A DNA stretch of 64,000 nt from Pseudoscleropodium purum (GCA_963969395.1 OZ017801.1:12343611-12407610); one strand, 5' to 3'; counted from the first letter of the stretch, positions 12,332 through 24,772 are shown. Notes: generated from the sequence alone by a model not told the origin. Numbers and translations: made by a program.

Positions 12332-14338
12332 CAATGAGGGTTGCTATTATGTGAGCCTAAGAGTGTAAGTACATGAGCCTAAAAAACTATAAATATGCAA
12401 CACAAGTAAACATCTAATTTCAACAAGTTGAATAGTAGATGGCCCACATTACAATATTGTGTTCCTCTAATTTAAATGTGATTTTGGAGGGAAACCCCTT
12501 TAGATTTTTAGAAGTTAGGTTCAACTCTAAAATTCAAACACTATATTTTTTCTTTGACATCTTGTAAGTAAGTATTTTTTTTAACTTCTGCAAAGGGTCA
12601 ACTAGCATGAATATAAGAAAGTTAATTAGGTGTTTACATATAGGGTGCCATTTATAATTTGGCAAACAAAATTTCAAAAACTTTATAAATAAAATAGGGG
12701 CTCCAAAATTCATACAAAAAATATTGAAAATATCTCTATTTCAAAAACTACTTATAGCATATAAAAATACTCTTTGGACATGTGGTTGTAGAAAACATAT
12801 AATGTGTCTTCTCAATGATTAATAATCAATAGAGTACCATTATTGAACTAATTGCTTCGACTTTATACCTTCAAATTTTTTAATCAATTCAGAATGAATG
12901 GAGTGATTAATGTGAAACTTATGTACTATTTTGTAAAAAATTTCCATAATTATAATGATTTACTTACATAAAATAAAATAAAAAATCATGGCTTTGGTTT
13001 AGTCCTCTCTACCAATGATTGAAGATTTTAGGATTTTAAAATGTTGAAATTTCGAAACCTTTAATTCAAAAAAGCTATGCATACATGTAAATTAAAAAAC
13101 AAAATTATATATTTATTGTTTTTAAATTTGTAGTTTAAAAAATTGAATTTTTCCAATTTATAAATTTGTGAGTTTAAAAAATTTTAAATGAAAAGATTTA
13201 AAGTCTTAAAATTTTAAAATCATAAGGAATTCAAATATTGCTATTTAGAGAGGAATTGATGAAGTTGTTATTTTGGGTATATTGAAAAATGTATTGACAT
13301 ATACAAATTCCAAATGATGTACTATAACTAAAGTATTATTTGAAGCTATAAGTATTTTTGAACCATTTGTTTTCTACATTTGACCTTCGAACAATGATGA
13401 ACACTAGGAAAATTGCAACAAATTCTTAAAAATAACTAAAGAAAATTGAAAGTCTTTTTGAACAAATTTATTTTTTAAATTATTCAAAATTTAAAGCATT
13501 AAAAAATATTATCCCCTAAATGCCTAAAGCCCTTTTGAGCCTCTTTGGGTTTGTTTAAAACTAAACAAAATGTCTAATTTTTTATAAGTTTTACCAATTT
13601 AATACAAATTTAAACTATATGAATTTAAACTAGACATAGACATATTTTAGATCATACAGAAAGTAAACACAACAATATTGTAGATTGAAGAATTAATGTT
13701 TAGTCAATTGTGTATCAAAACAATGAAATGATATAAAATCTTTTAGTCTTCTTTTTACATGTCAAATCCAAAATTGAAATCATGAAAAAAATTTGAGGTC
13801 AACCCCTTAGTGAGTTGACATCTATATTTTAGAGGTTGCATAGAAGACAAGTAGTGAATCTCTAAGACAATGACAATTTTCATTAAGCATATAGAATATT
13901 TCTATACTCAAAATGGGCAAGACCTAGCCTAAAAATAATGTGCATATTTTTCAATAAATAGACAAGCCAAGAGTTGGTTGAAAGTGCAAAAAAGAATTCC
14001 GAGTCATAACAATTGCAAATTTTGAGAGAAAACAAGTTTGAAATTGATTTGCCCAAATTATATGTTTGCTTATGTTACAACACTTGAAAATTTCAAAGAC
14101 CATGGTCTATAATACTCAACAATTATAGAAGTATGATAGTGAGAGTAGATACCAAAGCAGAACTAAATCATACTTGTCACTTACCTATAAGAGTGCATCC
14201 ATTTCAAAATTCTTTATTGTGAACATTGTAGGCTACTTCTTCAATGCAAACACCAAGGAATTGAAGAATTACATGCATTTTATACAAACACTTGAGGATA
14301 ATGTGATGCCTAAGTCTACACATCATGTTGATGTGAAC
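12332..14338. other. AT-rich sequence; one unpaired TTAA-family terminus
   Basis: No gene is visible. At 13513 the sequence CCCCTAAATGCCTAAAGCC matches the termini of the element at 6674-7310, but no partner end was found, so it is probably a truncated copy. The rest is AT-rich. Confidence 0.45.
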
Positions 14339-14341
14339 TAA

Positions 14342-14488
14342 CACTACAACAAAACTTCAAATTTTCTATTGTTTTGGATGCCTTGATTTGGGCAAAATTC
14401 AATATATTTTTGTTCAAATCAACAGATTTCTGTTCATCTCAACATATCTTTGCCCAAAACAACATAAAATCTAGATTTTCTACTAGTG
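14342..14488. mobile_element. CACTA-type miniature element (147 bp)
   Basis: It begins CACTACAACAAAA and ends TTTTCTACTAGTG, so both ends start CACTA when read inward. It is flanked by the same three bases, TAA, at 14339-14341 and 14489-14491. CACTA ends with a 3-bp target duplication define the CACTA (En/Spm) superfamily. Internal sequence is also partly inverted (TTGTTTTGGATG against TTGTTTTGGGC). It is far too short to encode transposase. Confidence 0.75.
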
Positions 14489-14491
14489 TAA

Positions 14492-16190
14492 ATTTTTTTG
14501 GCTCGAACATTCTATATTGCATCTTCATTAAGCAACATGTAGTACTAAGTAACATGTAAAAAGCCTATAGGAGGTAAAAAATGATTTTGCCAATTGCAAT
14601 GAATCCAATTCAAAACATTGTCATTTATGCCAATAATTTTTGTAATTTGCCAATAAAGTAGAGGCTACTAAAAGCATTCATGAACTTTCAATGCCTCTAC
14701 TTACATAGCACTCCTCAACAAAGAATAAAAATGGATGATAGCAACTCTTGAAAACCACCTCACTTGTATCTTCTTATCCTTTCACTCTCATACCAAATAA
14801 ACTTAGGTGTATGTCTTTACTATCTACAATATTCAAGACTGTCTTCAATTTATTTTAGATGGATACTTGAAAGTCTTCTCACTCTATTGACCTTTCTTAC
14901 ACTCCCTTCTCTATTCCTCCATAATTTTACTTGCTTTTTGTCTTCCCTAGTTGTAGTTGATGTGACATGTAATTTTATGTCCAAAAGCTTAGCATTGGTT
15001 TTGTTGTTGTATTTGTGTCAATTATTGCACAAAAAACAATCCATATTAGAGGTCATCTATAGTTGCATACTAGATGACATTCTCGACAAATAGGCACACA
15101 ATTATTTAACTACATTATAACAAAGTCATTTAGTCAACAACTAAATTCTTCTACTACTGCTAATGTAACCGCTTCCTTCAACAATTGCGGTCTAGTCCTT
15201 CCACCTTTGCATACAATAGAAACTCAAAACTTTATTGTCCTTGAGCATTGCAAACACTACTACCTCCAACATTGATTTATAAGTAAATCCTTGTAATTTT
15301 TCTCATTTACAACACCGTGAATGTAGAATGCCCTCCTCTTGTCATGGCCCTCATGCTATTCTCCACTAATCTACACCCATTATTGTTGATATAGATTTGT
15401 GAGATTATTTGGCAGTGATCTACTTTTGTAGAAGACACTGATGCATATAAACTAAAAAAACCCTTTGTTTTCCTAATGTCCAATCCAAAACATAGAATGT
15501 CCAATATAGAATACACAACATCAAAGCAAACATTGAGATGAAATGTCTAAACCCACTAGATACTAAGAATACTAGATTGCCAACAGTTACTTAAGCAATC
15601 GGTAAACCAATGCGTTAAGAAAATCAACAATTTTTAAGGTCTACGCTTCCATTTCAGGTAATGTTGTGTACATATCTTAGGTTGGAAAAAGAGAGTGCAA
15701 GGGGAATCTACAAGGATTCTATAAAAATGAATCATGCTCTATGGGTGTTCTTGTTGCTTGATTCAACTTCTCTTTAGTGCATTTGTTGCCTTTTCATTAT
15801 TGCCACTTTCACATAGGTAGTTTTTTTTATGCCATTGCCTTATAGCATACAACAATGTTGATTGCTAACTCCATCTCCATCATATTGCACAAGAATTCTA
15901 TTGTCATTGCCTATCTACTTTTCTTGTTTTAAATGTACCTATTCTACAAATTTGCAAAAGAAAAAATGACATAGATGTCCTCAATACTAGTAGATAAAAA
16001 ATGACCACCATAACAAAAAATCAACAAAAAAGTCGTGATGTTGTTTGTATCCTTGATTGTGTTGCAATTGTCTTGGACAATACTTAACAAAAAATTGTTT
16101 TTCATTTTGTTATGGTGTTTAAGTCAAGTCAAATTTTTTTTATAGATTTAAAAATTTACTCAATAAATGACCATCACATGGCAAGCCAAG
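14492..16190. other. Non-coding sequence, somewhat less AT-rich
   Basis: A 109-codon plus-strand frame at 14764-15093 is leucine/serine-rich without domain features and probably arises by chance opposite T-rich sequence. No other feature is supported. Confidence 0.4.
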
Positions 16191-16254
16191 AACGGTCCCA
16201 CTACAAACTATTACATAGGCAAAAAACAACACATAGCTAGGACTACAAATTTAG

Positions 16255-16560
16255 ATTTTAAATTTAATTATAATAAAGAAGTTAGACAAGATTTTCATAA
16301 CTTGGTATTTGGTGATAGAAGAGATATGACTTTGGTTGTAGGAGAGGGAAGAAGACAAGTTGTTTTCACAAATGCGGTGGTAGAAGGTAGAACAAACCAT
16401 AAGGGATATGTAAATTAAGACTATGAGTGGTTTACATATCCCATATGGTTTGTTCTACCTTTTATCACCCCATTTGTATAAAGAGCTTGCCCTCACCTCT
16501 CTTCTTTAATTAGAATATAAAAAATTTGTCTACTTTCTTATAATTAATTTTTTTTTTAAT
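16255..16560. repeat. Inverted repeat / foldback
   Basis: A 28-base stem (16387-16414 with 16431-16458, CATATCCC...GGTTTGTTCTAC type) is almost perfect around a 16-base loop. Weaker complementarity continues outward to about 16255 and 16560, with a gap of about 40 bases in the right arm. A plus frame at 16167-16418 is simply the left arm. A CACTA-like end (TTCTAGTAGTG) occurs at 16810-16820 and CACTACAAAC at 16199, so a surrounding CACTA-type element is possible but the ends match poorly. Confidence 0.6.
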
Positions 16561-17448
16561 AAAGAATTTTCTCCATGGTGATTAAATCATTCCTCAAATA
16601 ATAAAAACTTCTTTGAAACTTTTGGATTTCAAAATGAAAAAAAAAAAATTCATATTTTTGTTGATTTGGAAGTTGTATTTTCCAAATTAACAAAAATTTA
16701 GTGACCTTTTTGTTAACTTCTACCAAATCAACAAAAAATTGTTCAAATAATCAATAGAGTATTCTAATTAACAAAAACTTGTCAATTTTTTGTTGACTTG
16801 GACATCATTTTCTAGTAGTGTCAAAGAAAAAATTGGACTCTTGCTGCAAATAGAAAGAAATAAGCAGTAACAATAATTATGATGATCCAAAGAGGAGATA
16901 TGAGCAAAAACCTCTACGGTAGACACTCATTATAGTGACTCAATCATAAGGAAGGCTACAACTTCCTAGTGACAATGCTTGATATAGTGCAAAAATATAT
17001 TGGTCCCTATGAACTTTGTATCTGAAGCTGAACCTTTGCAATGTCTATATTGAAATAATATTCCAGTTGCAAAGGAGAGTAGTGGTCTACTACCTAATAC
17101 TCCAATTCTAGTATACATGTCTTCAACAAATATCACAACAAATGTACCACAAGAGACCACAAACGATAACTTGCAATGGGTGTTTGAGTTGGCAATGTAG
17201 TCCTACATGCACACCAACACTATCGAGCTAATGTATAGTTGGGTACCATAAACTTCCGAACAAATTTTGCATTGAGACCTCAATAGACAATGCACCAACT
17301 TTAGGAAGGTGTAGCTTCTTCAACAATAGTCCAATTTCAAAACCACAAATTACATTGGAATTATACAAAAGAATACTATATGACTGTACAGAAATTTACT
17401 AGTGAATTTATAAATGATGAAAAAGTGTAGATGCTCTCTATAAACTAT
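16561..17448. other. Non-coding sequence
   Basis: No gene is visible. The part before 16820 contains several partial inverted copies of TTGTTGACTTGG-like words. The part after 16850 is flanking DNA of the Tc1-like pseudogene; the element's terminal repeats could not be identified. Confidence 0.4.
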
Positions 17449-18465
17449 CTACCATCTTGTACTTCCTCCCTTAGTTGAAATGACGGTTTGTATCCACTTG
17501 GGGATACTAGCAATGAGGTCTTGTAATCAATCCATAGATGCCTCATCCCAAACCATTTGAATTGTATGTATCATCTCTTCTTTGTTCTTTAGCTGGTTGT
17601 TGTGCCACAACAAATCTTTCAGTGTCTTCTATAGATTCTTGATGGGATTTAGATTTGATGAATTTGTAGGCCAATTTAGTTTTTGTATACCGTGAGCTTC
17701 CTTCCACTGCTTTGAGAAGTTGCCATGATGCACTAGAGCATCGTCCTCCATAAGTATGAGCTATTGTAGGTTCTCATACATGAAATAAGAACCACTTAAA
17801 GTACTGTTGTAGACAGTGCAAACAAAATTTATTTCCATTTTTTCTTCTTCTGGCATTAATATCACTATAGGACTTTTGTCATAACTAGTAAAGGCCTTCC
17901 AAACCATGATAGATGATCTATTGGACTTAAGAGTTAGTGCAAGGTAATTAGAAGCATATGCTTCATGAGGCTTCCGCCAAACTCAAATTTGGCGAGAGGT
18001 TTTTCCAAGTTCAAATGACGATTCATCAATCTAAATTATATATTTTCAATTTGATTCCATCCATTTTTTATTCTTATTAGCATATACAAATCTCTTAGCT
18101 CATTGTTCAATATTCAAATATGGCTTTTTACGTGCAATTTTGTTTTGAAAGCCCATGCTATGAACATACCTTCAAATAGTATTATGATGAAGTTGAAAGC
18201 TCTCAGCAAGGCAAACAAGAATTTGTTTCCGGTCTTAATTGACTAGGCAACCTAAATCTTATTGTGAACGCGCAAACAACTTTAGAGGTCAACTGCTCAG
18301 TTTTTCAGTTTCTAAACATCTAGACTTTTTCCATTTTGTGAGAATAGTGGAAATGGTGAATCGAGGCATTTGCAAAATTTCAGCTATATTGTTACATTTG
18401 AGTCTATTTTGGCGCATGCATACTATGAGACTTCTATCTTCATAGCTTAAAGTTTGTATCCGCAT
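17449..18465 (-). pseudogene. Tc1-like (DD34E) transposase pseudogene
   Basis: Read on the minus strand from the ATG at 18463-18465 to the TAG at 17449-17451, one frame of 339 codons carries a complete Tc1-type transposase, the usual length for the family, interrupted by about eleven stop codons and no frameshift. Residues about 1-100 form the helix-turn-helix DNA-binding part (IAEILQMPRFTISTIL near 27-42). The RNase H-like DDE domain follows: first Asp at 147 in IDESSFELGK, VMVW-type strand near 17890, second Asp at 241 in LMEDDALVHHG, then NWPTNSSNLNPIKNL. In active Tc1 elements the last motif is SPDLNPIENLW; here the Glu at 276, 34 residues after the second Asp, is Lys, and the Trp after it is a stop. 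The end KGGSTRW resembles the usual KGG.TKY. It is inactive. Terminal repeats were not located. Confidence 0.92.
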
Positions 18466-19684
18466 TGTTGAGTTTTTAAAATTTCCTAAATGAACAAATA
18501 TTGCAATTAGATTAGAAGCAAATTGTATGGATCAAAATGCTAATCCATTGAAACATTAAGCAATTATAGAAGGAGTGTTTAAAGTCATGAGAAACTTACA
18601 TGCAAAATGTACTTAAAAATCAGCCCATACAAGGAGCAATCCAATAGACAATACGCAAGAATGCAGTCACAATCGCACCAACTTCACAAGCAGGGACAAG
18701 ATGAGACATGAACCCATATTCCCATAAGGATTGGCACTCTTGCCAAATTGACCTCCATCCAACAAAGTATAAGCCCCCATCCACCCACAAACAAATCGAA
18801 AAATGAAACACAACTGATTCAATAAAGGATGAATGCGCCACGGTGAGCAAGAAGAAAGCATGGCAATGTCAAGGGAGAATGCAATCACAAAAATGTTGGA
18901 AATAAAAAATCAATAAGCATAGGCACTTGATGGAGGAGCAATGGAGCAAGCGGGAGTAAAATTTGGCCATCCCTAGGTTAGCCGGCATAATGCACAATGG
19001 AATTGTGAGCAGTAGTTGAAGCTGCCAAGCCCAACAAGCAATCTATACATTTGGCCACCAAAGTACTAAATGTGGGGATGATAGTTTAAGCTAATTTAAA
19101 AGACATGCTTAGGACAAGAGAAGGGATGCCTCAACAAATTTTCACAACTAGATTTCTTGACCAGCGTAGGCAAGGGACGTTGGAAGGTAGATTGTTCACA
19201 ACATGGTTGCAGTTGCCATGCAAAAAATTTGTAAATTTATGGTACCTGATTTTACATCATCATCCTTGATGATAGTTAAGAGGAAAGTATTTTTTGCTGC
19301 CACATCAAACCATTGCTATTAGTAAATAAGTGCTATGGTCATGACATGCCAATTGACAATGCCAATGACTTTGCAGATATGTTACAAGGAGGTAATGCAT
19401 CCTCGTTTGACATTAAAAGAAGAAGTCATAACTTTGTTGCGGGCATCAATTACAACATCTTTATAATGTCCAATGTTGAAGTGTTGAGTACGCAGCCTAA
19501 TGACAATGAGTCCTAGCAGTTTTAGTACAACTTTGATGGCTTTTCTTAGTATGAAATCCTTCACAGATCAAATGCTCACCACATTGTAGCCTTGAAGTCT
19601 TTGCAAATGGATGGAAGAAGTTACAATGCCAAACATTCTAGTTTTTTGTTGACTATTGAGCAGAATTACATACACTATAAGAAA
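18466..19684. other. Sequence without a recognised gene
   Basis: Less AT-rich than the flanks, with several frames of 60-76 codons on both strands (for example 18620-18850 minus, 19313-19516 plus). None has a recognisable domain. The density of open frames suggests an old, unidentified coding or repeat sequence. Confidence 0.35.
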
Positions 19685-19685
19685 C

Positions 19686-19833
19686 CTGTGTTTTTTATGA
19701 CAAATTTTTCTAAACATCCATTTGTTTTCATGTTAACAACTATATCAAATGTAACATTTTGCTATAATATTTCATGTTTTTGTTAACAAGAAAATAGGTG
19801 GATGTTTAAAAAAATATGTCATAAAAAACATGA
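19686..19833. mobile_element. Miniature inverted-repeat element (about 148 bp)
   Basis: Arms 19686-19738 and 19781-19833 are inverted repeats of about 53 bases with few mismatches: the left contains TTTTTTATGACAAATTTTTC and TGTTAACA, the right their complements. The loop is 42 bases. No coding content. Confidence 0.75.
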
Positions 19834-20672
19834 TTTTTTTATATTAATAGGAGCTCTATTAGTACAAGCACCAACTTCCTCACCAATCATAGCTGTATCT
19901 TTTGTCAAGATGTTCTGATCGGTCTTTAAAGACTAGTCCCTCCAATTGGTTGGCAATAGACAAGGTTTATCAATTATGCTAAAAGGAGATGTCCACGTAG
20001 CAAGTGATGCTTAGTAGCAACAATTGCCAAGACCGAATCCTCACCAAGAACGATGCTCTTGTCATTGTCTCTATTTTGCATTACCAACAACCTCCAAACA
20101 ACAATTATTTCAGTAGTCCTTAGTCATGACACCTTCACATGTTCAAAATGGGATGCCCTTGCTAGTGTCACATTGCTATGCTACATTGTGGAAGATGCCA
20201 CCGCTAGCAAATGTAGCCAAGATAGCTATGTTGCAAGTGCCATTGGTTAGCCCCATCCTACTGTTGGATCATCACCTTCTTATATTGATGACAACTACAA
20301 CGCCTTCATTGATATGTCTATTGTAGTCAACAAAAATTGAGGTGAAAGTAGATAGTATAGCCTATAATGGCTAGTAGAGTTGTCATTTGTTGAAGGTAGA
20401 TTGTAGTCTAGATTTTGTCTATTTTCCAAAACCCAGGACTAAGTATAGGGGTCCTAAAATCAAAGGGAATGGTCAAATAGTCTAATGTTTCGTAGCTAGA
20501 AGTCACTTGTAAGCGAAATTGTTATGGGATTTAATCAACAATTTTACTATAGAAACCAATTGTAAAACACTCTTATATCCCAAGAATGAATTTGGTAGCC
20601 TGTCCGTTAAATAATGCTATGGCCGCATGAGTGCTGTCCCAGTCCTGCCTAGTGTTCTAAGGGTATTTTCAA
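19834..20672. other. Sequence without a recognised gene
   Basis: Relatively GC-balanced, with overlapping plus-strand frames of about 65 codons at 20053-20326 that have no recognised domain. It leads directly into the GACAAWTTGTC cluster. Confidence 0.35.
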
Positions 20673-21560
20673 GACAATTTGGCAGGTTTATAAGAGCAAT
20701 TTGTCATGCATGATCTAGACTTTTAAATGCAACAATTTACATATACACATTTATAATATATATATATTCATTAATTACCGTGAAGCTTTTTACCAAGACA
20801 ATTTGTCTAGTCACTACTTAGCTAGCCAAATTACTAAGTTAAATGAGTATCACAAAGTCCCAGTCCTCTACAACAAATTGTCTCTATCTAATGCAATGGG
20901 AATGAGTGTGTGATGCAAAACAATTTACAACATCAACAACAACAAGTCAATTTATCCAACACACCATCCATATAACCACAACATTTTGATAATCACAACT
21001 ACTCTTGCACTTTAACCTAACTATCAACAAAAACTATTTGTTACACAGTATACCCCGTCCATTACTCAGTCAATTTGTTCCTCCATATATTGATTTCTTC
21101 TACTAATTCCAGGCACAATACTCTTTTTCAATAATTAAATTGATAAGAACAATTTGCCTATACACTGTCTGCAGTGAAATCTGAACACTACGGCAATTTG
21201 TCTCTAACACAAGCCCACTGTGACCATACTATATTCAACAACATCAACTGGCCCAAGACAAATTGTCAATTTTAGAGACCCGGTTGTTAACCACTCTAAC
21301 AACCATGAGTTCAGACAATTTGCTTCTATTCTACCAACTGTATTATCATCTCAAAAATTCAGTCATAAAATAAATTAACTTAATTCTATTTTGGACAACT
21401 GGTCTATCCACACATAACTCATGATTCAATCACACAACACATATCCCGGACAATTTGACTTCATACATTACCAGCATAAAAATAAGTCAAATTGTCATAC
21501 CTGGATCCGTTCTTCCAGCATCCCAATTCTTTAATCTCCCAATTTTACATACATCAACTT

Positions 21561-21564
<4 letters not shown>

Positions 21565-21595
<31 letters not shown>
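21565..21595. repeat. (TA)n microsatellite
   Basis: About fifteen uninterrupted TA units, inside the GACAAWTTGTC cluster. Confidence 0.95.
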
Positions 21596-21597
<2 letters not shown>

Positions 21598-22284
21598 TAC
21601 ACCACTTTTCTACATAATTCATAAAACTGTAGTAGTCCAGACAATCACAAAGATTATAAATAAATTTAACAAGACAATTGGTCAAAAGTACAAATTAAAA
21701 TACATCAGGAACTTATCTGAAATTAGTTGACCTACATCACTGGTTCCGGCAAATTGTCTTTACACGCACGCCAACTCCACAGCATCCGCGTTTTCAACTA
21801 ATTGACAAATCGTCTGCTCCGTTTGATTCACAACAGTCCCACAGACAAATTGTCTTCTAATCCCGATAAATTGTTATTCATTCACTCACAGTAATACATG
21901 GACAATTTGACTTCATACATTCATGATACAACACTAAACCAGTCAAATTGTCTAAACATGGATCCACCATTATACAATTCCCACAAAACCATACAAACAC
22001 AACTTAACAGAACACACTTATTCACAAACAATTTGTCTCATAATTCATTCAAACAACCACAATTCATCACAATAAATCTGCACTCAACTTACACCAAGAA
22101 ATCAAACACACATTGAAAACAAACACCACAATTCAGACCAGTCACCAAATTAGTTCAATATTTGACAAATTGCTAAATGTTGCTATCCACTCACTGGAGC
22201 AAAACATACAAATTGTCAATTTTATAATTTCTCGCAATCAAAGCAATTCCACCAAACATACAATTCGTCACAAACAAATGAAGA

Positions 22285-22401
22285 GATCCAATCACTGGAT
22301 ACTCAAGACAATTTGTTAAATTGATTTACAGTTCAGAGGATCCAATCACTGGATCTTGACTGCAATTGATAAATTGCCCGATTTAGTCCAATCACTGGAT
22401 C
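22285..22401. repeat. Three copies of GATCCAATCACTGGATC
   Basis: A 15-17 base near-palindrome occurs at 22285-22300, 22339-22355 and 22387-22401, with spacings of 54 and 48 bases. A related ATCCACTCACTGGA lies at about 22184. They are interleaved with GACAAWTTGTC copies. Confidence 0.8.
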
Positions 22402-23749
22402 TAAATTCAAAGCTTATAGACAAATTGTTTACAAGAAATATTATATTATTATGAAGTTTCAAAGTACATGAAAAACGAGACAATATACAAAAGCTATATG
22501 ATAACCGAGAAAGTGAGAGAGACAAAATGACAAATTGCCTGGCTATATGCAAAACTAAAAACAACCATTCAAACCCGAAGTAGAGTCAACTTGTCTTTTA
22601 CCATCTCAAAGCTTTTATGTTTCTTTCTTTCTACATCCTTTCTAATCTGGCAATTTGTCTACATTTCTACTCTATTGTGTGAATTCTTTGTCAATTTGTC
22701 TCTATTCACACTATTCACAGCAAATTGTCCAAAATCGAAAAATTCACAAGACTACATAGATCATGGTGTTTTACAAAGTAAATATGTTGCTTCTGCTACG
22801 ACAAAAATGAAAAGTGATGCAAACTCAATGCGACCTCTATGCTTGAACGGGGTCAACAAAATCAACATGCTTCTTTAGCAACCTAGGGGCCGCAATCATT
22901 AATTGTCAGCAGCTGCAATGCAACTAGCTTTTCAAATGGCATACATAGAAGAAACATGGACAATGTAACATTCTTCATACTTTGTTGAATGTTTAGCATT
23001 CATGGGATCCAGTGGAGGCCCAATGTTCCCCATACTCAAAATACTCATGAAGATCAAAAGATGGCACTTTTCACTCATTTCTGTTCAAAGCATCTACTAC
23101 TATGAATTTGCAAAGAGACCAATTGCTATACTAGTTAAGTGCATCTTGTCACACACTTATGGATGGATGGAAGGAAGTTGTTGCACTTAAAGAAGTAAGA
23201 GCTAAAGACTTTCATTGCCTTGAACTTATTGATGGGCATCAAACAACTCCCCAACCATTGTGCCTATTGGAATTGGAGCAACCATTGCTTGTAATACTTT
23301 AGTTAGCATTTTGAGTATTACATGACATGTTGCCAATACATAGACATTTTTCGCTACTTACATGTAGCTGATGACTATCTTATTGGAGTTCTTGAAGAAG
23401 ATGTTGACTTTGATAGGTTGAGAAAATAGAGTGGCAACTATTAGAAATGTAAAGCCACTCCAAGTCCAATTGAAATTTGTTCCAAAAGATCACCATTGAC
23501 AATTCTATTGGGTGAATGCAAGAAAGAGCGATTGTTTTGAGTAGCGTTTTCCAAATTATTCATGATTTTTTCAAGAGTCCTTTATGACTAGAAAAAAGAA
23601 TTTAATGTACACATCTTTAAGAAGAAGGTACCCTAGGAAGGAAAAGTATAGAAAATTTTTCTAAGTAGGAAAATTGGAAAAATGCAAAATCTCACAAAAA
23701 TAGATATTTTGAAATTTTAATTTGTAAAAAGCATGGAATTCTTTTCAAA

Positions 23750-24222
23750 GGAAAAAAAAAATTTCTATGTAGAAAGACTTTATGGTGAAAAGATTTCTTC
23801 AAAGAATCATCTTGAAACCATTTTCAATGTTTAGAATTGCATGTACAAGGGTGCCCTACTTGTATGGATGTAGAGGACATAAAATAATGTTTTTAAATTT
23901 TTTTTGGTAGACACATGCCTCTTTTATTAGTGTAGGAAATTAATAGCCTTCAAAATTTTTAGGTCTAGATCATTAATTTTAGGTAGTCTTTGATATTAAA
24001 AAACCCTAAATTGCAAAGTGTGACAAATTAGCTAAATTTAAATTTAAATAAAAAATAATTTTTGAAAATTTCTAAAAAATAAGTGCTCTAATAACTATCT
24101 AGTTATTGATCTTAAAAAAAATTCAAATACATGGGCTTCAATCTACAAAAGTTATAGCCAATGACAAATCAAAAACTTTAGGTGTGATACAAAATAGTAC
24201 TAATCTTTCTTGCATTCACCCT
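23750..24222 (+). mobile_element. Foldback-family copy inserted in the piggyBac gene
   Basis: This stretch aligns with the right arm of the foldback element at 818-1897: the blocks GACTTTATGGTGA, GACATAAAATAATGTTTTT, AAAGTGTGACAAATTAGC and GTTATAGCCAATGACAA appear in the same order as at about 1450-1890. The right end TTTCTTGCATTCACCC corresponds to TTTCTTGCAATGACC. The left limit is unclear and may reach about 23585. It separates the tentative N-terminal part of the piggyBac pseudogene from the clear catalytic part. Confidence 0.7.
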
Positions 24223-24772
24223 ATTATGTTATTCAAATGTAAATACTACTTAGTGCAACGCTATTTGCCTAGGAAGCCCAAAAAGTGGGGCATGAAAGTG
24301 TGGTGCTTGGTAGATGCACAACACAAGTACATCTACAACTTCCAAATTTATGCCGGATCACTATTTTGGGAGCCCTTGGTTCGCGGAAGTAAAGGGCATG
24401 CTAAGTCCTATTACAAAGTAATAATGTAGTTGATGCTTGGTTTGCGTAGATGGTCCCATGTTATTTGTACAGATAATTACTTCACATCAATGAAGTTATT
24501 AGTAGAGCTACAAACTTTTGGCACCTTTTGGATAGAAACAATTCAAAGCAACTATGTTGGCTTGCCATTGAGCCCTTGGTGGACATAAAGGCTCTCTCCA
24601 AGGAGCCACAAGAAACTCTACATTGGAAGATGCACAATATTTTGTGTGGCGTTTGTTGATTGGAAGCTTCTCTTCCTCTTTTCCATGTTCTATGCACCTA
24701 TTCCTTTGCTTCTTGTTGCTTGGCCAACAATACTTACACAAGTGAATGGCATCTTAGTAGACTTGGACATGT

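Larger units (their letters stand above)
20673..22730. repeat. Cluster of about 35 GACAAWTTGTC near-palindromes
   Basis: The 11-base word GACAAATTGTC or its complement GACAATTTGTC, exact or with one or two changes, recurs about every 30-90 bases through 2 kb. Exact copies include 20797-20807, 21257-21267 and 21844-21854. One-mismatch copies include 21192-21202, 21449-21459, 21673-21683, 21804-21814, 21901-21911, 22307, 22419, 22529, 22649 and 22690. Sequence between copies is unrelated, so this is not an ordinary tandem repeat. The motif is its own near reverse complement, which suits a dimeric DNA-binding protein. The plus strand is G-poor apart from the motif. Subterminal arrays of a DNA transposon or a regulatory array are both possible; no gene lies within. 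Confidence 0.85.

Noticed and set aside
14764..15093. 109-codon plus-strand frame
   Set aside because: Leucine/serine-rich, no domain, no flanking support; such frames are common by chance opposite A-rich sequence.
16199..16820. A larger CACTA element around the 16.3 kb hairpin
   Set aside because: CACTA-like ends exist but match for only about six bases, and the flanking triplets differ (TCC against TCA).
20673..22730. CRISPR array
   Set aside because: The repeat is only 11 bases, occurs in both orientations at irregular spacing, and the DNA is eukaryotic.
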